Assembly: GCF_012349115.1 (NCBI RefSeq)
Contig: NZ_PQIG01000085.1
Span: 1 to 64,000 of the forward strand
Source: Rhizobium ruizarguesonis
Lineage (GTDB): Bacteria; Pseudomonadota; Alphaproteobacteria; Rhizobiales; Rhizobiaceae
Direction: 5' to 3'
Length of the DNA stretch: 64,000 nt
Shown one piece after another: positions 6,515 to 15,274 of this stretch (position 1 is the first letter of the stretch; every line of letters begins with the position of its first letter). The notes under the pieces were generated by a model. That model made no database searches and was not told the DNA's origin. It saw only the letters and a list, made by a program, of their open reading frames with translations. Position numbers and translations under genes: made by a program.

Positions 6515-8749
6515 ATGATGCGGCAGTACGAGCTCGTGGAGCGGGTTCAGCAATACAAGCCCGATGCCAATGAAGCACTGCTGAACAAAGCCTATGTCTA
6601 CGCCATGCAGAAGCATGGCCAGCAAAAGCGCGCGAGCGGCGATCCCTATATTTCCCATCCGCTCGAGGTCGCTGCGATCCTCACCGACATGCATCTCGAT
6701 GAATCGACGATCGCGGTCGCCCTTCTGCACGATACGATCGAAGATACGACGGCGACGCGCGCCGAGATCGACGAACTGTTCGGCGAGGATATCGGCCGGC
6801 TGGTCGAGGGGCTGACGAAGATCAAGAAGCTCGATCTCGTCACCAAAAAGGCCAAGCAGGCGGAAAACCTGCGCAAGCTGCTGCTGGCCATTTCCGACGA
6901 TGTGCGCGTGCTGCTCGTCAAGCTTGCCGATCGCCTGCACAATATGCGCACCCTCGACCACATGTCGGCCGACAAGCGTGCCCGCATTTCCGAGGAGACG
7001 ATGGAAATCTATGCGCCGCTCGCCGGCCGCATGGGCATGCAGGACATGCGCGAGGAACTCGAGGAACTCTCCTTCCGCCATATGAACCCGGAAGCCTACG
7101 AGACCGTCACCAAAAGGCTGGAAGAGCTTTCGAAGCGCAACGAGGGCATCGTCAAGAAGATCGAAGCCGAACTGCGCGACCTGCTGGTGGCAAGCGGCCT
7201 GACGAGTGCCTACGTCAAGGGCCGGCAGAAGAAGCCCTATTCGGTCTTCCGCAAAATGCAGTCGAAGTCGCTTTCCTTCGAGCAGCTTTCCGATGTCTAC
7301 GGCTTCCGCCTGATCGTCGAGGACATCCCGTCCTGTTACCGAGCGCTCGGCATCGTTCATACGCGCTGGCGCGTCGTGCCCGGTCGCTTCAAAGATTATA
7401 TCTCGACGCCGAAACAGAACGATTACCGGTCGCTGCACACCACCATCGTCGGTCCCTCCAGCCAGCGCATCGAACTGCAGATCCGCACCAAGCGGATGCA
7501 TGAAATCGCCGAATTCGGCATCGCCGCCCACACGCTCTATAAGGACGGCGCCACCAATGCCGATGGCGACATCCTGTCCCGCGAATCCAATGCCTATTCC
7601 TGGTTGCGCCATACGATCGAGGCGCTGGCCGAGGGCGACAGTCCGGAAGAATTTCTCGAACATACCAAACTCGAGCTCTTCCAGGACCAGGTCTTCTGCT
7701 TCACGCCGAAGGGCAAGTTGATTGCCCTGCCGCGCGGCGCCACCCCGATCGATTTCGCTTATGCGGTGCACACCAATATCGGCGATACCACGGTGGGCGC
7801 CAAGATCAATGGCCGTATCATGCCGCTGGTGACGCGGCTTGCAAATGGCGACGAGGTCGAGATCATCCGCTCCGGCGTGCAAGTTCCGCCCGCCGCCTGG
7901 GAGGAGATTGTCGTGACCGGCAAGGCGCGCGCCGCCATCCGCCGGGCCACCCGAATGGCGATCCGCAAGCAATATGCCGGCCTCGGCCACCGCATTCTCG
8001 AGCGCACCTTCAATAGGGCCGGCAAGATCTTCTCGCGCGAGGCGATGAAGCCGGCGCTGCACCGTCTCGGCCAGAAGGACGTCGAGGATGCGATCGCCGC
8101 CGTCGGCCGCGGCGAGATGTCCTCGCTCGACGTGTTGCGCGCCGTCTATCCCGATCATCAGGATGAGCGCGTGACCGTGAAGCCGTCGGGGGATGATGGC
8201 TGGTTCAACGTCCGCAGTGCGGCCGGTATGATCTTCAAGATCCCCGGCAAGACGAAGGCCGGGCATGACGGCGGCCATTCGGAAATCGACGCCGACGCTG
8301 ATATCGGGCCGATCCGCGGCCTGTCCGGCAATGTCGACGTCAAATTCGCACCGACCGGCGCCGTGCCCGGCGATCGCATTGTCGGCATCATGGACCAAGG
8401 CAAGGGCATCACCATCTATCCGATCCAGTCGCCGAGCCTGCAGCGCTTCGACGATCAGCCCGACCGCTGGATCGACGTGCGTTGGGATCTCGACGAAGCC
8501 AACAAGTCGCGTTTCATGGCGCGCATCATGGTGAATGGGTTGAATGAACCCGGCACGCTTGCCAAGGTCGCCCAGACGGTTGCAGGCCTCGACGTCAATA
8601 TCCGCTTGCTGAACACGGTGCGGGTGGCGGCGGATTTCACCGAAATGATGCTCGAGGTCGAGGTCTGGGACCTGCGTCAGCTCAACCAGTTGCTCGCCCA
8701 GATGAAGGAACTGGATTGCATCGCCACGGTCCGGCGTCTCTACGAGTAA
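6515..8749 (+). CDS. rsh: Bifunctional (p)ppGpp synthetase/hydrolase RelA/SpoT homologue
   Basis: A 744-residue stringent-response enzyme, the single Rsh of rhizobia, making and degrading (p)ppGpp. Domain order: HD hydrolase with the His72-Asp73 pair in ALLHDTIEDT; synthetase domain from about residue 235 with YGFRLIVED and NDYRSLHTTI; TGS domain from about 385 (VFCFTPKGKLIALPRGATP); and a C-terminal ACT domain (NEPGTLAKVAQTVAGLD). Two ATGs occur at 6515 and 6518; GGAG at 6501-6504 supports either. The hydrolase motif is intact, so both activities are expected. Its leader carries an unusual hairpin (6465-6498). Confidence 0.97.
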   Translation: MMRQYELVERVQQYKPDANEALLNKAYVYAMQKHGQQKRASGDPYISHPLEVAAILTDMHLDESTIAVALLHDTIEDTTATRAEIDELFGEDIGRLVEGLTKIKKLDLVTKKAKQAENLRKLLLAISDDVRVLLVKLADRLHNMRTLDHMSADKRARISEETMEIYAPLAGRMGMQDMREELEELSFRHMNPEAYETVTKRLEELSKRNEGIVKKIEAELRDLLVASGLTSAYVKGRQKKPYSVFRKMQSKSLSFEQLSDVYGFRLIVEDIPSCYRALGIVHTRWRVVPGRFKDYISTPKQNDYRSLHTTIVGPSSQRIELQIRTKRMHEIAEFGIAAHTLYKDGATNADGDILSRESNAYSWLRHTIEALAEGDSPEEFLEHTKLELFQDQVFCFTPKGKLIALPRGATPIDFAYAVHTNIGDTTVGAKINGRIMPLVTRLANGDEVEIIRSGVQVPPAAWEEIVVTGKARAAIRRATRMAIRKQYAGLGHRILERTFNRAGKIFSREAMKPALHRLGQKDVEDAIAAVGRGEMSSLDVLRAVYPDHQDERVTVKPSGDDGWFNVRSAAGMIFKIPGKTKAGHDGGHSEIDADADIGPIRGLSGNVDVKFAPTGAVPGDRIVGIMDQGKGITIYPIQSPSLQRFDDQPDRWIDVRWDLDEANKSRFMARIMVNGLNEPGTLAKVAQTVAGLDVNIRLLNTVRVAADFTEMMLEVEVWDLRQLNQLLAQMKELDCIATVRRLYE

Positions 8750-8933
8750 GCTTTTGTTAAGCCCTTTCGGGGGTTTGGATGAAAAATTGCACATTTTATG
8801 ATCGGGATGACGCATCAAAAAGGCAAGAGATGCGCTGAGCGCATGGCTGTCTCCATGTTGCGGCGGTGGTAATTAACCTCTGTCGGGCCTATCTTCTAGC
8901 TATCGAAACGCAAACAGAAGATGAGACAAGGTA

Positions 8934-9083
8934 ATGTTTGACCCTATCAAGAAATTCGCACGTGCCTTCCGCGCTCCGACCACGCAGGAACGTGAAATGG
9001 CTTATTTGAACGGCTCGCTCGATCGTATTGATCTCGAGTTTCGTCAGCGCCAGGTCGACCGCGGTCTGTTCCGCAATCGCTGA
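8934..9083 (+). CDS. Small DUF3563-family protein
   Basis: A 49-codon gene starting MFDPIKKFARAFR and ending VDRGLFRNR. The sequence resembles DUF3563, a family of about 50-residue proteins in Rhizobiales and Burkholderia whose function is unknown. AGACAAGG lies just upstream of the ATG. The N-terminal half is basic and could form an amphipathic helix; the centre carries YLNGSLDRIDLEFRQRQ. It has its own 184-bp upstream region after rsh and hairpins downstream, suggesting a short monocistronic mRNA. Confidence 0.8.
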   Translation: MFDPIKKFARAFRAPTTQEREMAYLNGSLDRIDLEFRQRQVDRGLFRNR

Positions 9084-9115
9084 TACAGAACTTTATACTT
9101 GAGACGAGTGAGGGA

Positions 9116-9208
9116 CGTTATGCATAACGGACGCCCCTCGGCATGAAGAAGCTCCTCTTCGCAGAGAGAAATGAGGGGCGGTTCTTCGAGCGGTATCATT
9201 TGCCGCTC
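9116..9208 (+). other. Cluster of inverted repeats after the DUF3563 gene
   Basis: Three structures follow the small gene: a 14-bp perfect palindrome CGTTATGCATAACG (9116-9129), a long-looped stem GCCCCTC/GAGGGGC (9133-9139 with 9173-9179), and GAGCGG/CCGCTC (9188-9193 with 9203-9208) followed by TTGT. The last could be a weak terminator. The whole could be a structured 3' UTR or a small RNA; sequence alone does not decide. Confidence 0.4.
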
Positions 9209-9244
9209 TTGTCATGGCCGTGTGCGCTGCACTAAATACCGGCC

Positions 9245-9835
9245 ATGTTGTTTCGCCGTCGCAAGCCTGCGGGATTCAAGGAAAAGATGCGGGAGCTTTT
9301 ATGGCCTCGCAAGGGTTTCCTTCGCCCGATCCGTTACCTGACAATGCGCGTCCTGCGCCTGAGCGCTTCGCCGCATGCGGTTGCCGCCGGCGTCGCTGCG
9401 GGTGTCTTCGTCTCGTGGACGCCTTTCATCGGCGTGCATTTTGTCATGGCTTTCGTCATCACCTATTTCCTCTCCGGCAGCATGGTGGCCGCCGCCCTCG
9501 GTTGCGCCGCCTTCGGCAATCCGCTGACCTATCCCTTCATCTGGGGCATCACCTGGGAAATCGGACATTTGCTGTTGAGCCGCGAGGATCATCTGGCCGG
9601 TCAGACGGTGGATCTCGCTGCCCTTTTTCACAAGCTGAACTTCGCTGAGCTGTGGAAGCCAGTGCTGGAGCCGATGCTGGTCGGCGCCATTCCGCCGGCG
9701 ATGGTCACCTCCGTTGCGCTCTATGCGCTGACGTTCTACACCGTGAAGGGTTTTCAGACGCGCCGCCACATACGGCTGATGGAGCGGGCGCGCCTGCGTC
9801 TTGCCAGTCCGGCCGGCGACATGCCGAGCGTATGA
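9245..9835 (+). CDS. DUF2062 membrane protein
   Basis: 196 residues. A basic N terminus (MLFRRRKPAGFKEKMRELLW) precedes the DUF2062 core: SPHAVAAGVAAGVFVSWTPF, a second hydrophobic segment HFVMAFVITYFLSGSMVAAALG, the conserved GNPLTYPFIW, and a third hydrophobic segment near residues 145-165. Predicted inner-membrane protein of unknown function; the family often lies beside lipid or envelope genes. It is 37 bp upstream of acpS on the same strand and probably heads the acpS-lepB-rnc-era transcript. Confidence 0.9.
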   Translation: MLFRRRKPAGFKEKMRELLWPRKGFLRPIRYLTMRVLRLSASPHAVAAGVAAGVFVSWTPFIGVHFVMAFVITYFLSGSMVAAALGCAAFGNPLTYPFIWGITWEIGHLLLSREDHLAGQTVDLAALFHKLNFAELWKPVLEPMLVGAIPPAMVTSVALYALTFYTVKGFQTRRHIRLMERARLRLASPAGDMPSV

Positions 9836-9872
9836 ACCTGATCAAGAATTCTTAAGCGATGGAAGGTTCCGC

Positions 9873-10277
9873 ATGATCATCGGCATTGGCAGCGATCTGA
9901 TCGACATTCGCCGTGTCGAGAAATCCATCGAGCGCTTCGGCGAGCGCTTCACCCATCGCTGCTTCACCGAGATCGAGCGCGCGCGTTCTGACCGCCGGGC
10001 AAATCGTGCCGCATCCTATGCCAAGCGTTTCGCTGCCAAGGAGGCCTGTTCCAAGGCGCTGGGTACCGGCATAGCCCAAGGCATCTTCTGGAAGGACATG
10101 GGCGTCGTCAACCTGCCGAGCGGCAAACCGACCATGGTTTTATCAGGCGCCGCCGCCCTGATCCTCGAATCGCTGCTGCCCGCGGGCCACAGGCCCGCCA
10201 TTCATTTGACAATAACGGATGATTATCCCTTGGCGCAGGCCTTCGTCATTATCGAGGCGTTGCCCGAGAGCCTCTGA
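9873..10277 (+). CDS. acpS: Holo-[acyl-carrier-protein] synthase
   Basis: 134 residues. It transfers 4'-phosphopantetheine from CoA to the serine of acyl carrier protein, activating the AcpP encoded at 57.8 kb. The two Mg-binding signature motifs are visible: Asp8 in GIGSDLIDIRRV and Glu57 in KRFAAKEACSKALGTG. ATG at 9873 gives the canonical MIIGIGSDL start. The gene starts a tight cluster with lepB, rnc and era. Confidence 0.97.
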   Translation: MIIGIGSDLIDIRRVEKSIERFGERFTHRCFTEIERARSDRRANRAASYAKRFAAKEACSKALGTGIAQGIFWKDMGVVNLPSGKPTMVLSGAAALILESLLPAGHRPAIHLTITDDYPLAQAFVIIEALPESL

Positions 10278-10391
10278 TCGCGACCTCTCGTCGCTTTTGG
10301 TGTTGTCGCCATTGCCGCAACCGACCGAAGCCGCTAGAGAGAACGACAGAAAGAATTGCGCCTCCGCGGCGTCTTGAAGGAATAAGACTGC

Positions 10392-11135
10392 GTGTCCGAA
10401 AAAGTCGAAGCCAAGCCGAATGCCCTCTGGGAAAATATCAAAGTCATCATCCAGGCGCTGATTTTGGCGATGGTGATCCGTACGGTGCTGTTCCAGCCCT
10501 TTACCATTCCGTCCGGTTCGATGATGCCGACGCTGCTCGTCGGCGACTACATCTTCGTCAATAAGTTCGCTTACGGCTATTCGAAATATTCGCTGCCGTT
10601 CTCGCCTGACGTCTTCAGCGGCCGCCTGTTCGGCGCCGATCCGAAGCGTGGCGACATCGTCGTCTTCCGCTTCCCGCCAAACCCTGAGGTTGATTACATC
10701 AAGCGCTGTATCGGCCTGCCGGGTGACCATATCCAGGTTACCGACGGCGTGCTCTACGTTAACAGCAAGCCGGTTCCGAAGGTGGCGGACGGCAGCTTCA
10801 CCTCGGATTACAAGCTTGATCCGGGTGCGGATGTGCCGGTGTTCCGCGAAACGCTCGACAACGGCAAGACCTATGACACGCTTGATCAGTCTCCGGTATC
10901 GCGCGGCGACAACACCCGCGAGTTCATCGTGCCGGAAGGCCACTATTTCATGATGGGCGATAACCGCGACAACTCGCTCGACAGCCGCTTTGACGTCGGC
11001 TTCGTGCCTGCGGAAAATCTTGTCGGCCGCGCCAGCGTCATCTTCTTCTCGCTCGGCAACGATACCTCCTTCCGCGAAATCTGGAAGTGGCCGACGAACA
11101 TGCGTTGGGATCGCCTCTTCAAGGTTGTTGAATGA
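10392..11135 (+). CDS. lepB: Signal peptidase I
   Basis: 247-residue inner-membrane protease that removes signal peptides of secreted proteins. One N-terminal transmembrane helix (about residues 15-34) precedes the catalytic domain: nucleophile Ser43 in PSGSMMPTL, general-base Lys104 in VDYIKRCIGLPGD, and the GDNRDNSLDSR box. The start is GTG at 10392, supported by AAGGA about eight bases upstream. The stop overlaps the start of rnc by four bases (ATGA), so translation is probably coupled. Confidence 0.97.
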   Translation: MSEKVEAKPNALWENIKVIIQALILAMVIRTVLFQPFTIPSGSMMPTLLVGDYIFVNKFAYGYSKYSLPFSPDVFSGRLFGADPKRGDIVVFRFPPNPEVDYIKRCIGLPGDHIQVTDGVLYVNSKPVPKVADGSFTSDYKLDPGADVPVFRETLDNGKTYDTLDQSPVSRGDNTREFIVPEGHYFMMGDNRDNSLDSRFDVGFVPAENLVGRASVIFFSLGNDTSFREIWKWPTNMRWDRLFKVVE

Positions 11136-11851
11136 GTAAGGCGCAGACGCTTTCTGCGGCGGACCGCGCAAAGCTTGAAGGCCTGATCGGTCATGACTTC
11201 GCTGAAAAGGAGCGCCTGGATCGCGCGCTGACCCATGCCAGCGCCCGCACGGAAAAGGGCAGCAATTACGAACGGCTGGAATTCCTCGGCGACAGGGTCC
11301 TCGGGCTCTGCATCGCCGAGCTTCTGTTCCGCACTTTCGGCACGGCGGGAGAAGGCGAGCTCTCGGTTCGCCTCAACCAGCTCGTCAGTGCTGAAACCTG
11401 TGCCGCGGTCGCCGACGAGCTCAATCTTCACCTCTATATCCGCACCGGCGCCGATGTGAAGAAATTGACCGGCAAGCGCATGATGAACGTGCGCGCCGAC
11501 GTCGTCGAAAGCCTGATCGCCGCGATCTATCTCGACGGCGGCCTCGAAGTTGCCCGCCGGTTCATTCTGCGTTACTGGCAGGGCAGGGCGGTGCGGGCCG
11601 ATGGCGCCAAGCGCGACGCCAAGACCGAGCTGCAGGAATGGTCGCACGCGAAATTCGGCGTCACGCCGATCTACCGGGTTGATGAACGCAGTGGACCGGA
11701 TCATGATCCGCGCTTCAAGGTGACGGTGGAAGTTGCTGGCATTAAGCCCGAAACCGGCGTAGAGCGGTCGAAGCGTGCCGCCGAACAGGTCGCGGCAACG
11801 AAGATGCTCGAGCGCGAAGGCATTTGGCAGCAATCGTCTGCCGGAAACTGA
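11132..11851 (+). CDS. rnc: Ribonuclease III
   Basis: 239-residue double-stranded-RNA endonuclease for rRNA and mRNA processing. The N-terminal endonuclease domain carries the signature ERLEFLGDRVLG with its metal-binding acidic residues, and a second acidic cluster follows (DVVESLIAAIYLDGG). The C-terminal dsRNA-binding domain runs from about residue 163 (DAKTELQEW) to the end, including the basic KRAAEQVAATKML helix. Coupled to lepB by an ATGA overlap and followed after seven bases by era, the widely conserved order. Confidence 0.97.
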   Translation: MSKAQTLSAADRAKLEGLIGHDFAEKERLDRALTHASARTEKGSNYERLEFLGDRVLGLCIAELLFRTFGTAGEGELSVRLNQLVSAETCAAVADELNLHLYIRTGADVKKLTGKRMMNVRADVVESLIAAIYLDGGLEVARRFILRYWQGRAVRADGAKRDAKTELQEWSHAKFGVTPIYRVDERSGPDHDPRFKVTVEVAGIKPETGVERSKRAAEQVAATKMLEREGIWQQSSAGN

Positions 11852-11858
11852 CGGGACA

Positions 11859-12800
11859 ATGACACAAGAAGAAGATATCGCGGCCGAAGCTGCCGCAGAA
11901 ACCAATGGTCCGACGCATTCGGGCTTCGTCGCGCTGATCGGGCCGACCAATGCCGGCAAGTCGACGCTGGTGAACCGCCTCGTCGGCGCCAAGGTCTCGA
12001 TCGTCAGCCATAAGGTACAGACGACGCGGGCCATCGTTCGCGGCATCGCGATCCACGACAATGCCCAGATCGTCTTCATGGATACGCCCGGTATCTTCAA
12101 GCCGCGCCGCCGGCTTGACCGTGCCATGGTAACCTCGGCCTGGGGCGGTGCGAGGGATGCCGATTTGATCGTGCTGCTGATCGACAGCGAGCGCGGCCTG
12201 CGCGGCGATGCCGAAGCCATCCTCGAAGGCCTCAAGGAAGTCCGGCAACCGAAGATCCTGCTGCTCAACAAGATCGACCGCGTCAACCGCGAGGATCTGC
12301 TTGCACTGGCCGCTGCCGCCAACGAGAAGATCGCTTTCGAGCGCACATTCATGATATCAGCCGAAAATGGCTCCGGCTGCGACGACCTCATGGACTATCT
12401 GGCGAAAACGCTCCCGGAGGGGCCGTGGTACTATCCGGAAGACCAGATCTCCGATCTGCCGATGCGTCAGCTCGCCGCCGAGATCACCCGCGAGAAGCTG
12501 TTTCTGCGCCTGCATCAGGAGCTTCCCTATGCCTCGCATGTCGAAACGGAGAAGTGGGAAGAGCGCAAGGACGGCTCGGTGCGGATCGAGCAGGTGATCT
12601 ATCTTGAGCGCGACAGCCAGAAGAAGATCGCGCTCGGCAAGGGTGGTGAAACCATCAAGGCGATCTCGACTGCGTCGCGCAAGGAATTGTCGGAGATCCT
12701 CGAACAGCCGGTCCATCTCTTCCTGTTCGTCAAGGTTCGCGAGAATTGGGGTGATGATCCCGAGCGGTTCCGCGAAATGGGTCTCGATTTTCCGAAATAA
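11859..12800 (+). CDS. era: GTPase Era
   Basis: 313 residues. Essential GTPase that binds the 3' end of 16S rRNA during 30S assembly. G1 is GPTNAGKST, G3 is DTPG in FMDTPGIFKPRR, and G4 is NKID in LLLNKIDRVN. The C-terminal KH domain shows the IALGKGGETIKAIS loop. The N terminus has a short acidic Ala/Glu-rich extension before the G domain. ATG at 11859 fits; a longer open frame exists but would run deep into rnc. Confidence 0.97.
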   Translation: MTQEEDIAAEAAAETNGPTHSGFVALIGPTNAGKSTLVNRLVGAKVSIVSHKVQTTRAIVRGIAIHDNAQIVFMDTPGIFKPRRRLDRAMVTSAWGGARDADLIVLLIDSERGLRGDAEAILEGLKEVRQPKILLLNKIDRVNREDLLALAAAANEKIAFERTFMISAENGSGCDDLMDYLAKTLPEGPWYYPEDQISDLPMRQLAAEITREKLFLRLHQELPYASHVETEKWEERKDGSVRIEQVIYLERDSQKKIALGKGGETIKAISTASRKELSEILEQPVHLFLFVKVRENWGDDPERFREMGLDFPK

Positions 12801-12872
12801 GCATGGCAAGGATGTCATCGGGTAGACGCTGGCCCCTGCTGGCGCGCCGGTTTTGCGACGGCAAGGGCAAGT

Positions 12873-13625
12873 ATGGCGACGTCGAGACCCATCAATTCGT
12901 TCAAGACCCCATGCGAGCAATGTCCTTTGCGGCCGTTGCCGCATTTCAGGGAATTCAGCCGCGACGAGCTGGAATTCGTCTCGAGCTTCAAAAGGGGTGA
13001 GCTTGCCGTCGATGCCGGCTCCACCATCCTCGTCGAGGGAGCCCATAGCGCTCATCTCTTCACGGTGCTCTCCGGCTGGGGCTTCCGCTACAAGATGCTG
13101 GAGGACGGGCGTCGCCAGATTCTGAACTATATCATGCCGGGCGACCTGATCGGCTTGCAGGGAACGATCGCCGGCGAGATGCAGCACTCCGTCGAAGCGC
13201 TTTCACCCGTTTCGCTCTGTGTCTTCGAACGAGACAGGCTGATGACGCTTTACAACAAGCACGCCTCGCTCGCCTTCGACATTACCTGGATCGCCGCGCG
13301 CGAGGAGCGCATCCTGGATGAGCATCTCTTGAGCATCGGCCGCCGCACGGCGCTGGAAAGAGCAGCCTACCTGATCGCTTTCCTGTTTGAGCGCGGCCGG
13401 AAGCTCAATATTTTCAACGGCCGCAAATTTATCCCCATCACCCAGCAGCACATTGCCGACACGCTCGGTCTCTCCATCGTTCACACCAACAAAACCTTGA
13501 AAAAGCTCAGCGAACGTGGGTTGATCCGCTGGCAGGAGCGCGGCTGCGAGGTGCTGAACGGCGAGGAATTGATGGTCATCGCCGGCTGGGAAGGGCTTGG
13601 AGAGGGCAAACGCCCGTTCATCTAA
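12873..13625 (+). CDS. Crp/Fnr-family transcription regulator
   Basis: 250 residues. The N terminus has a CEQCPLR motif, two cysteines rather than the three clustered ones of a classic Fnr iron-sulfur sensor. A cyclic-nucleotide-binding-like beta-roll follows (about 35-140, including ILVEGAHSAHLFTVLSGWGF and the MPGDLIGLQG turn). A C-terminal winged helix-turn-helix follows (about 180-235: ITQQHIADTLGLSIVHTNKTLKKLSERGLI). Redox or metal sensing through the cysteines is possible but not shown. It is inserted between era and recO, genes adjacent in many alphaproteobacteria. Target genes cannot be inferred. Confidence 0.9.
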   Translation: MATSRPINSFKTPCEQCPLRPLPHFREFSRDELEFVSSFKRGELAVDAGSTILVEGAHSAHLFTVLSGWGFRYKMLEDGRRQILNYIMPGDLIGLQGTIAGEMQHSVEALSPVSLCVFERDRLMTLYNKHASLAFDITWIAAREERILDEHLLSIGRRTALERAAYLIAFLFERGRKLNIFNGRKFIPITQQHIADTLGLSIVHTNKTLKKLSERGLIRWQERGCEVLNGEELMVIAGWEGLGEGKRPFI

Positions 13626-13728
13626 AGCGCGTCGCGATCTTTCAGATTCGCTCCTGGCGCTTCAGGCCTTCGTTTTACGCATGTCGTTGTCGCAAAACCG
13701 CTGCACACTTTTGCGCGACATGCTTTAG
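13623..13728. repeat. RIME-like two-palindrome element (copy B)
   Basis: Begins TAAAGCGCGTCGC at the stop codon of the Crp/Fnr gene and ends GCGACATGCTTTA. The second palindrome pairs GCATGTCG...TGTCGCAAAA with TTTTGCGCGACATGC. The first palindrome (13623-13665) is degenerate but starts like the right-hand palindrome of copy E at 35151-35192. Confidence 0.75.
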
Positions 13729-13957
13729 CCAAGCAGCCTGGTTATGTCTTTTTTAAATGCAGATTAGCAGCAGGGAAAATAAGGTCAGCCGACGTCTTTC
13801 CTCCGATTTTGATTCTTATCGACCGGGCAGAAAAATGGTTTATTCAGAAAAGGTGGCGGAATTCACCGATAGCGTGCCATGCGGGGCACCGGAGGGCAAT
13901 GATGTTGGCGAAATGGCCGGGGCGCTGCGACAGGTGCCCGACGAGGGGCATGGAATC
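13626..13957. other. Intergenic region between the Crp/Fnr gene and the receiver gene
   Basis: About 330 bp. The first 100 bp is the palindromic repeat copy B. The remainder is moderately AT-rich near 13745-13845 and presumably carries the promoter of the receiver gene, though no convincing hexamer pair was found. The reading frame of the receiver stays open upstream to 13757, so a longer N terminus cannot be excluded. Confidence 0.5.
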
Positions 13958-14320
13958 ATGAGCGCAACCCGTGTTCTGGTTCTTGAAGACAGTCTGATCA
14001 TCGCGATGGAGGCGGAAGATATTTTGCGCCTGGCAGGTGTCGAGAGCATCGATATCGTCGGCAGTTTGGAACAGGCGAGGGCTGCCATCGCTGCGGAGAA
14101 ATATGATTTCGCCCTTCTCGACGTCAATCTCGGCGAGGGCATGAGCTTCGGATTTGCCCGCCATCTTCTCGATATAGGCATCCCCTTCGGCTTCGTCAGC
14201 GGTTATTCCGATACAGGCGATTTCCCGGCCGACCTGCAGCACATACCGCTTCTGGTGAAACCGTTCGACGAAACGGCAATGCGTGAATTCCTGCAGAGGC
14301 TTTTCCCGGCTGTCGCCTGA
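13958..14320 (+). CDS. Single-domain response regulator (FATGUY-type receiver)
   Basis: 120 residues consisting of one receiver domain and no output domain. The acidic pocket is in VLVLEDSLII, the phosphoacceptor Asp in FALLDVNLGEG, and the conserved Lys in LVKPFDE. The segment IPFGFVSGYSD resembles the PFxFATGY motif of FATGUY receivers, a family linked to the alphaproteobacterial general stress response (for example SdrG). ATG at 13958 is chosen because GAGGGG lies ten bases upstream and it gives a canonical receiver start. A longer form from 13835 is possible. Partner kinases are not encoded nearby. Confidence 0.82.
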   Translation: MSATRVLVLEDSLIIAMEAEDILRLAGVESIDIVGSLEQARAAIAAEKYDFALLDVNLGEGMSFGFARHLLDIGIPFGFVSGYSDTGDFPADLQHIPLLVKPFDETAMREFLQRLFPAVA

Positions 14321-14402
14321 CACGATCCATGACAGAAGTGGTCCATGACAGAAACCGGGCCTTGGATTAGGATGGATTCGTCAGCCGCAGGGACTTCTTT
14401 CG

Positions 14403-15173
14403 ATGCAATGGCAGGATCAGGCGATCATTCTGGGCGTCAAGCGCCACGGCGAGACGAGCGTCATTGCCGAGGTGATGACGCGTGATCGCGGCCGCCATCT
14501 CGGCCTGGTGCGTTCCGGCCGCTCGCGCGCCATGCAGCCGGTGCTGCAGGCGGGTAATGCCGTGGAGGTCATCTGGCGTGCCCGGCTTGACGAGCATCTC
14601 GGCGAATTCCGCGTCGAGCCGGTGACGCTGCGCGCCGCCCGCCTGATGGAAACGGCGACCGCCGTCTACGGTGTCCAGGCGATGGGCGCGCTGCTGCGGC
14701 TGCTGCCGGAGCGTGACCCGCATCCGCACCTCTTCGATGCGCTGGAGGTCATCCTCGATCACCTGCACAACCCGGCTGATGCCGGCGAACTCTTCGTACG
14801 CTTCGAGCTTGCGGTGCTGAACGATCTCGGCTTCGGCCTCGATCTCGCCGAATGCGCCGCGACCGGCGCCCGTTCCGATCTCGTCTATGTCTCGCCGAAA
14901 TCCGGCCGCGCCGTCAGCCGCGCCGCCGGTGCGCCCTGGGCGGACAAAATGCTGGTCCTGCCGCCGTTCCTCAGCATCGAAGGCAACCATGCGGCCGACT
15001 TCGATAGTCTCTCAGCCGCATTCCGTCTGACAGGGTTCTTTCTGCATCGCCATGTCTACGAGCCGCGCGGCATCGAGGCGGCAACTGCCCGCGACGGTTT
15101 CGTTCAGGCGGCGCTCAAGGCGCTTAATCCAGCCTTGCGGACGCTTTCCGGCCCGAATGGTATTTCCGCCTGA
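14403..15173 (+). CDS. recO: DNA repair protein RecO
   Basis: 256 residues. RecO works with RecF and RecR to load RecA onto SSB-coated single-stranded DNA. The N-terminal OB fold is visible (MQWQDQAIILGVKRHGETS, then DRGRHLGLVRSGRSR), followed by the helical domain (HLFDALEVILDHL, LFVRFELAVLNDLGFGLDL). The zinc-finger cysteines of some RecO proteins are absent, as is usual in this class. It completes the acpS-lepB-rnc-era-recO neighbourhood after the two inserted regulatory genes. Confidence 0.95.
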   Translation: MQWQDQAIILGVKRHGETSVIAEVMTRDRGRHLGLVRSGRSRAMQPVLQAGNAVEVIWRARLDEHLGEFRVEPVTLRAARLMETATAVYGVQAMGALLRLLPERDPHPHLFDALEVILDHLHNPADAGELFVRFELAVLNDLGFGLDLAECAATGARSDLVYVSPKSGRAVSRAAGAPWADKMLVLPPFLSIEGNHAADFDSLSAAFRLTGFFLHRHVYEPRGIEAATARDGFVQAALKALNPALRTLSGPNGISA

Positions 15174-15274
15174 CCTCGTTTTTTACGGGTGCAAAACATC
15201 CTCCGGATTTGGCGGTTTACCTGCCGATGAGCGCTTCCTATGTCTTCACAGGATTGCCAATCAAGGAGGACCTC

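Noticed and set aside
6434..8818. 794-codon open frame on the minus strand
   Set aside because: It is the antisense shadow of rsh caused by high third-position GC; no ribosome binding site and a composition rich in His, Asp and Arg with no family resemblance.
10280..10298. Small GCGAC/GTCGC hairpin with TTTT after acpS as a terminator
   Set aside because: Only a five-base-pair stem with four T; too weak, and the acpS-lepB spacing fits read-through.
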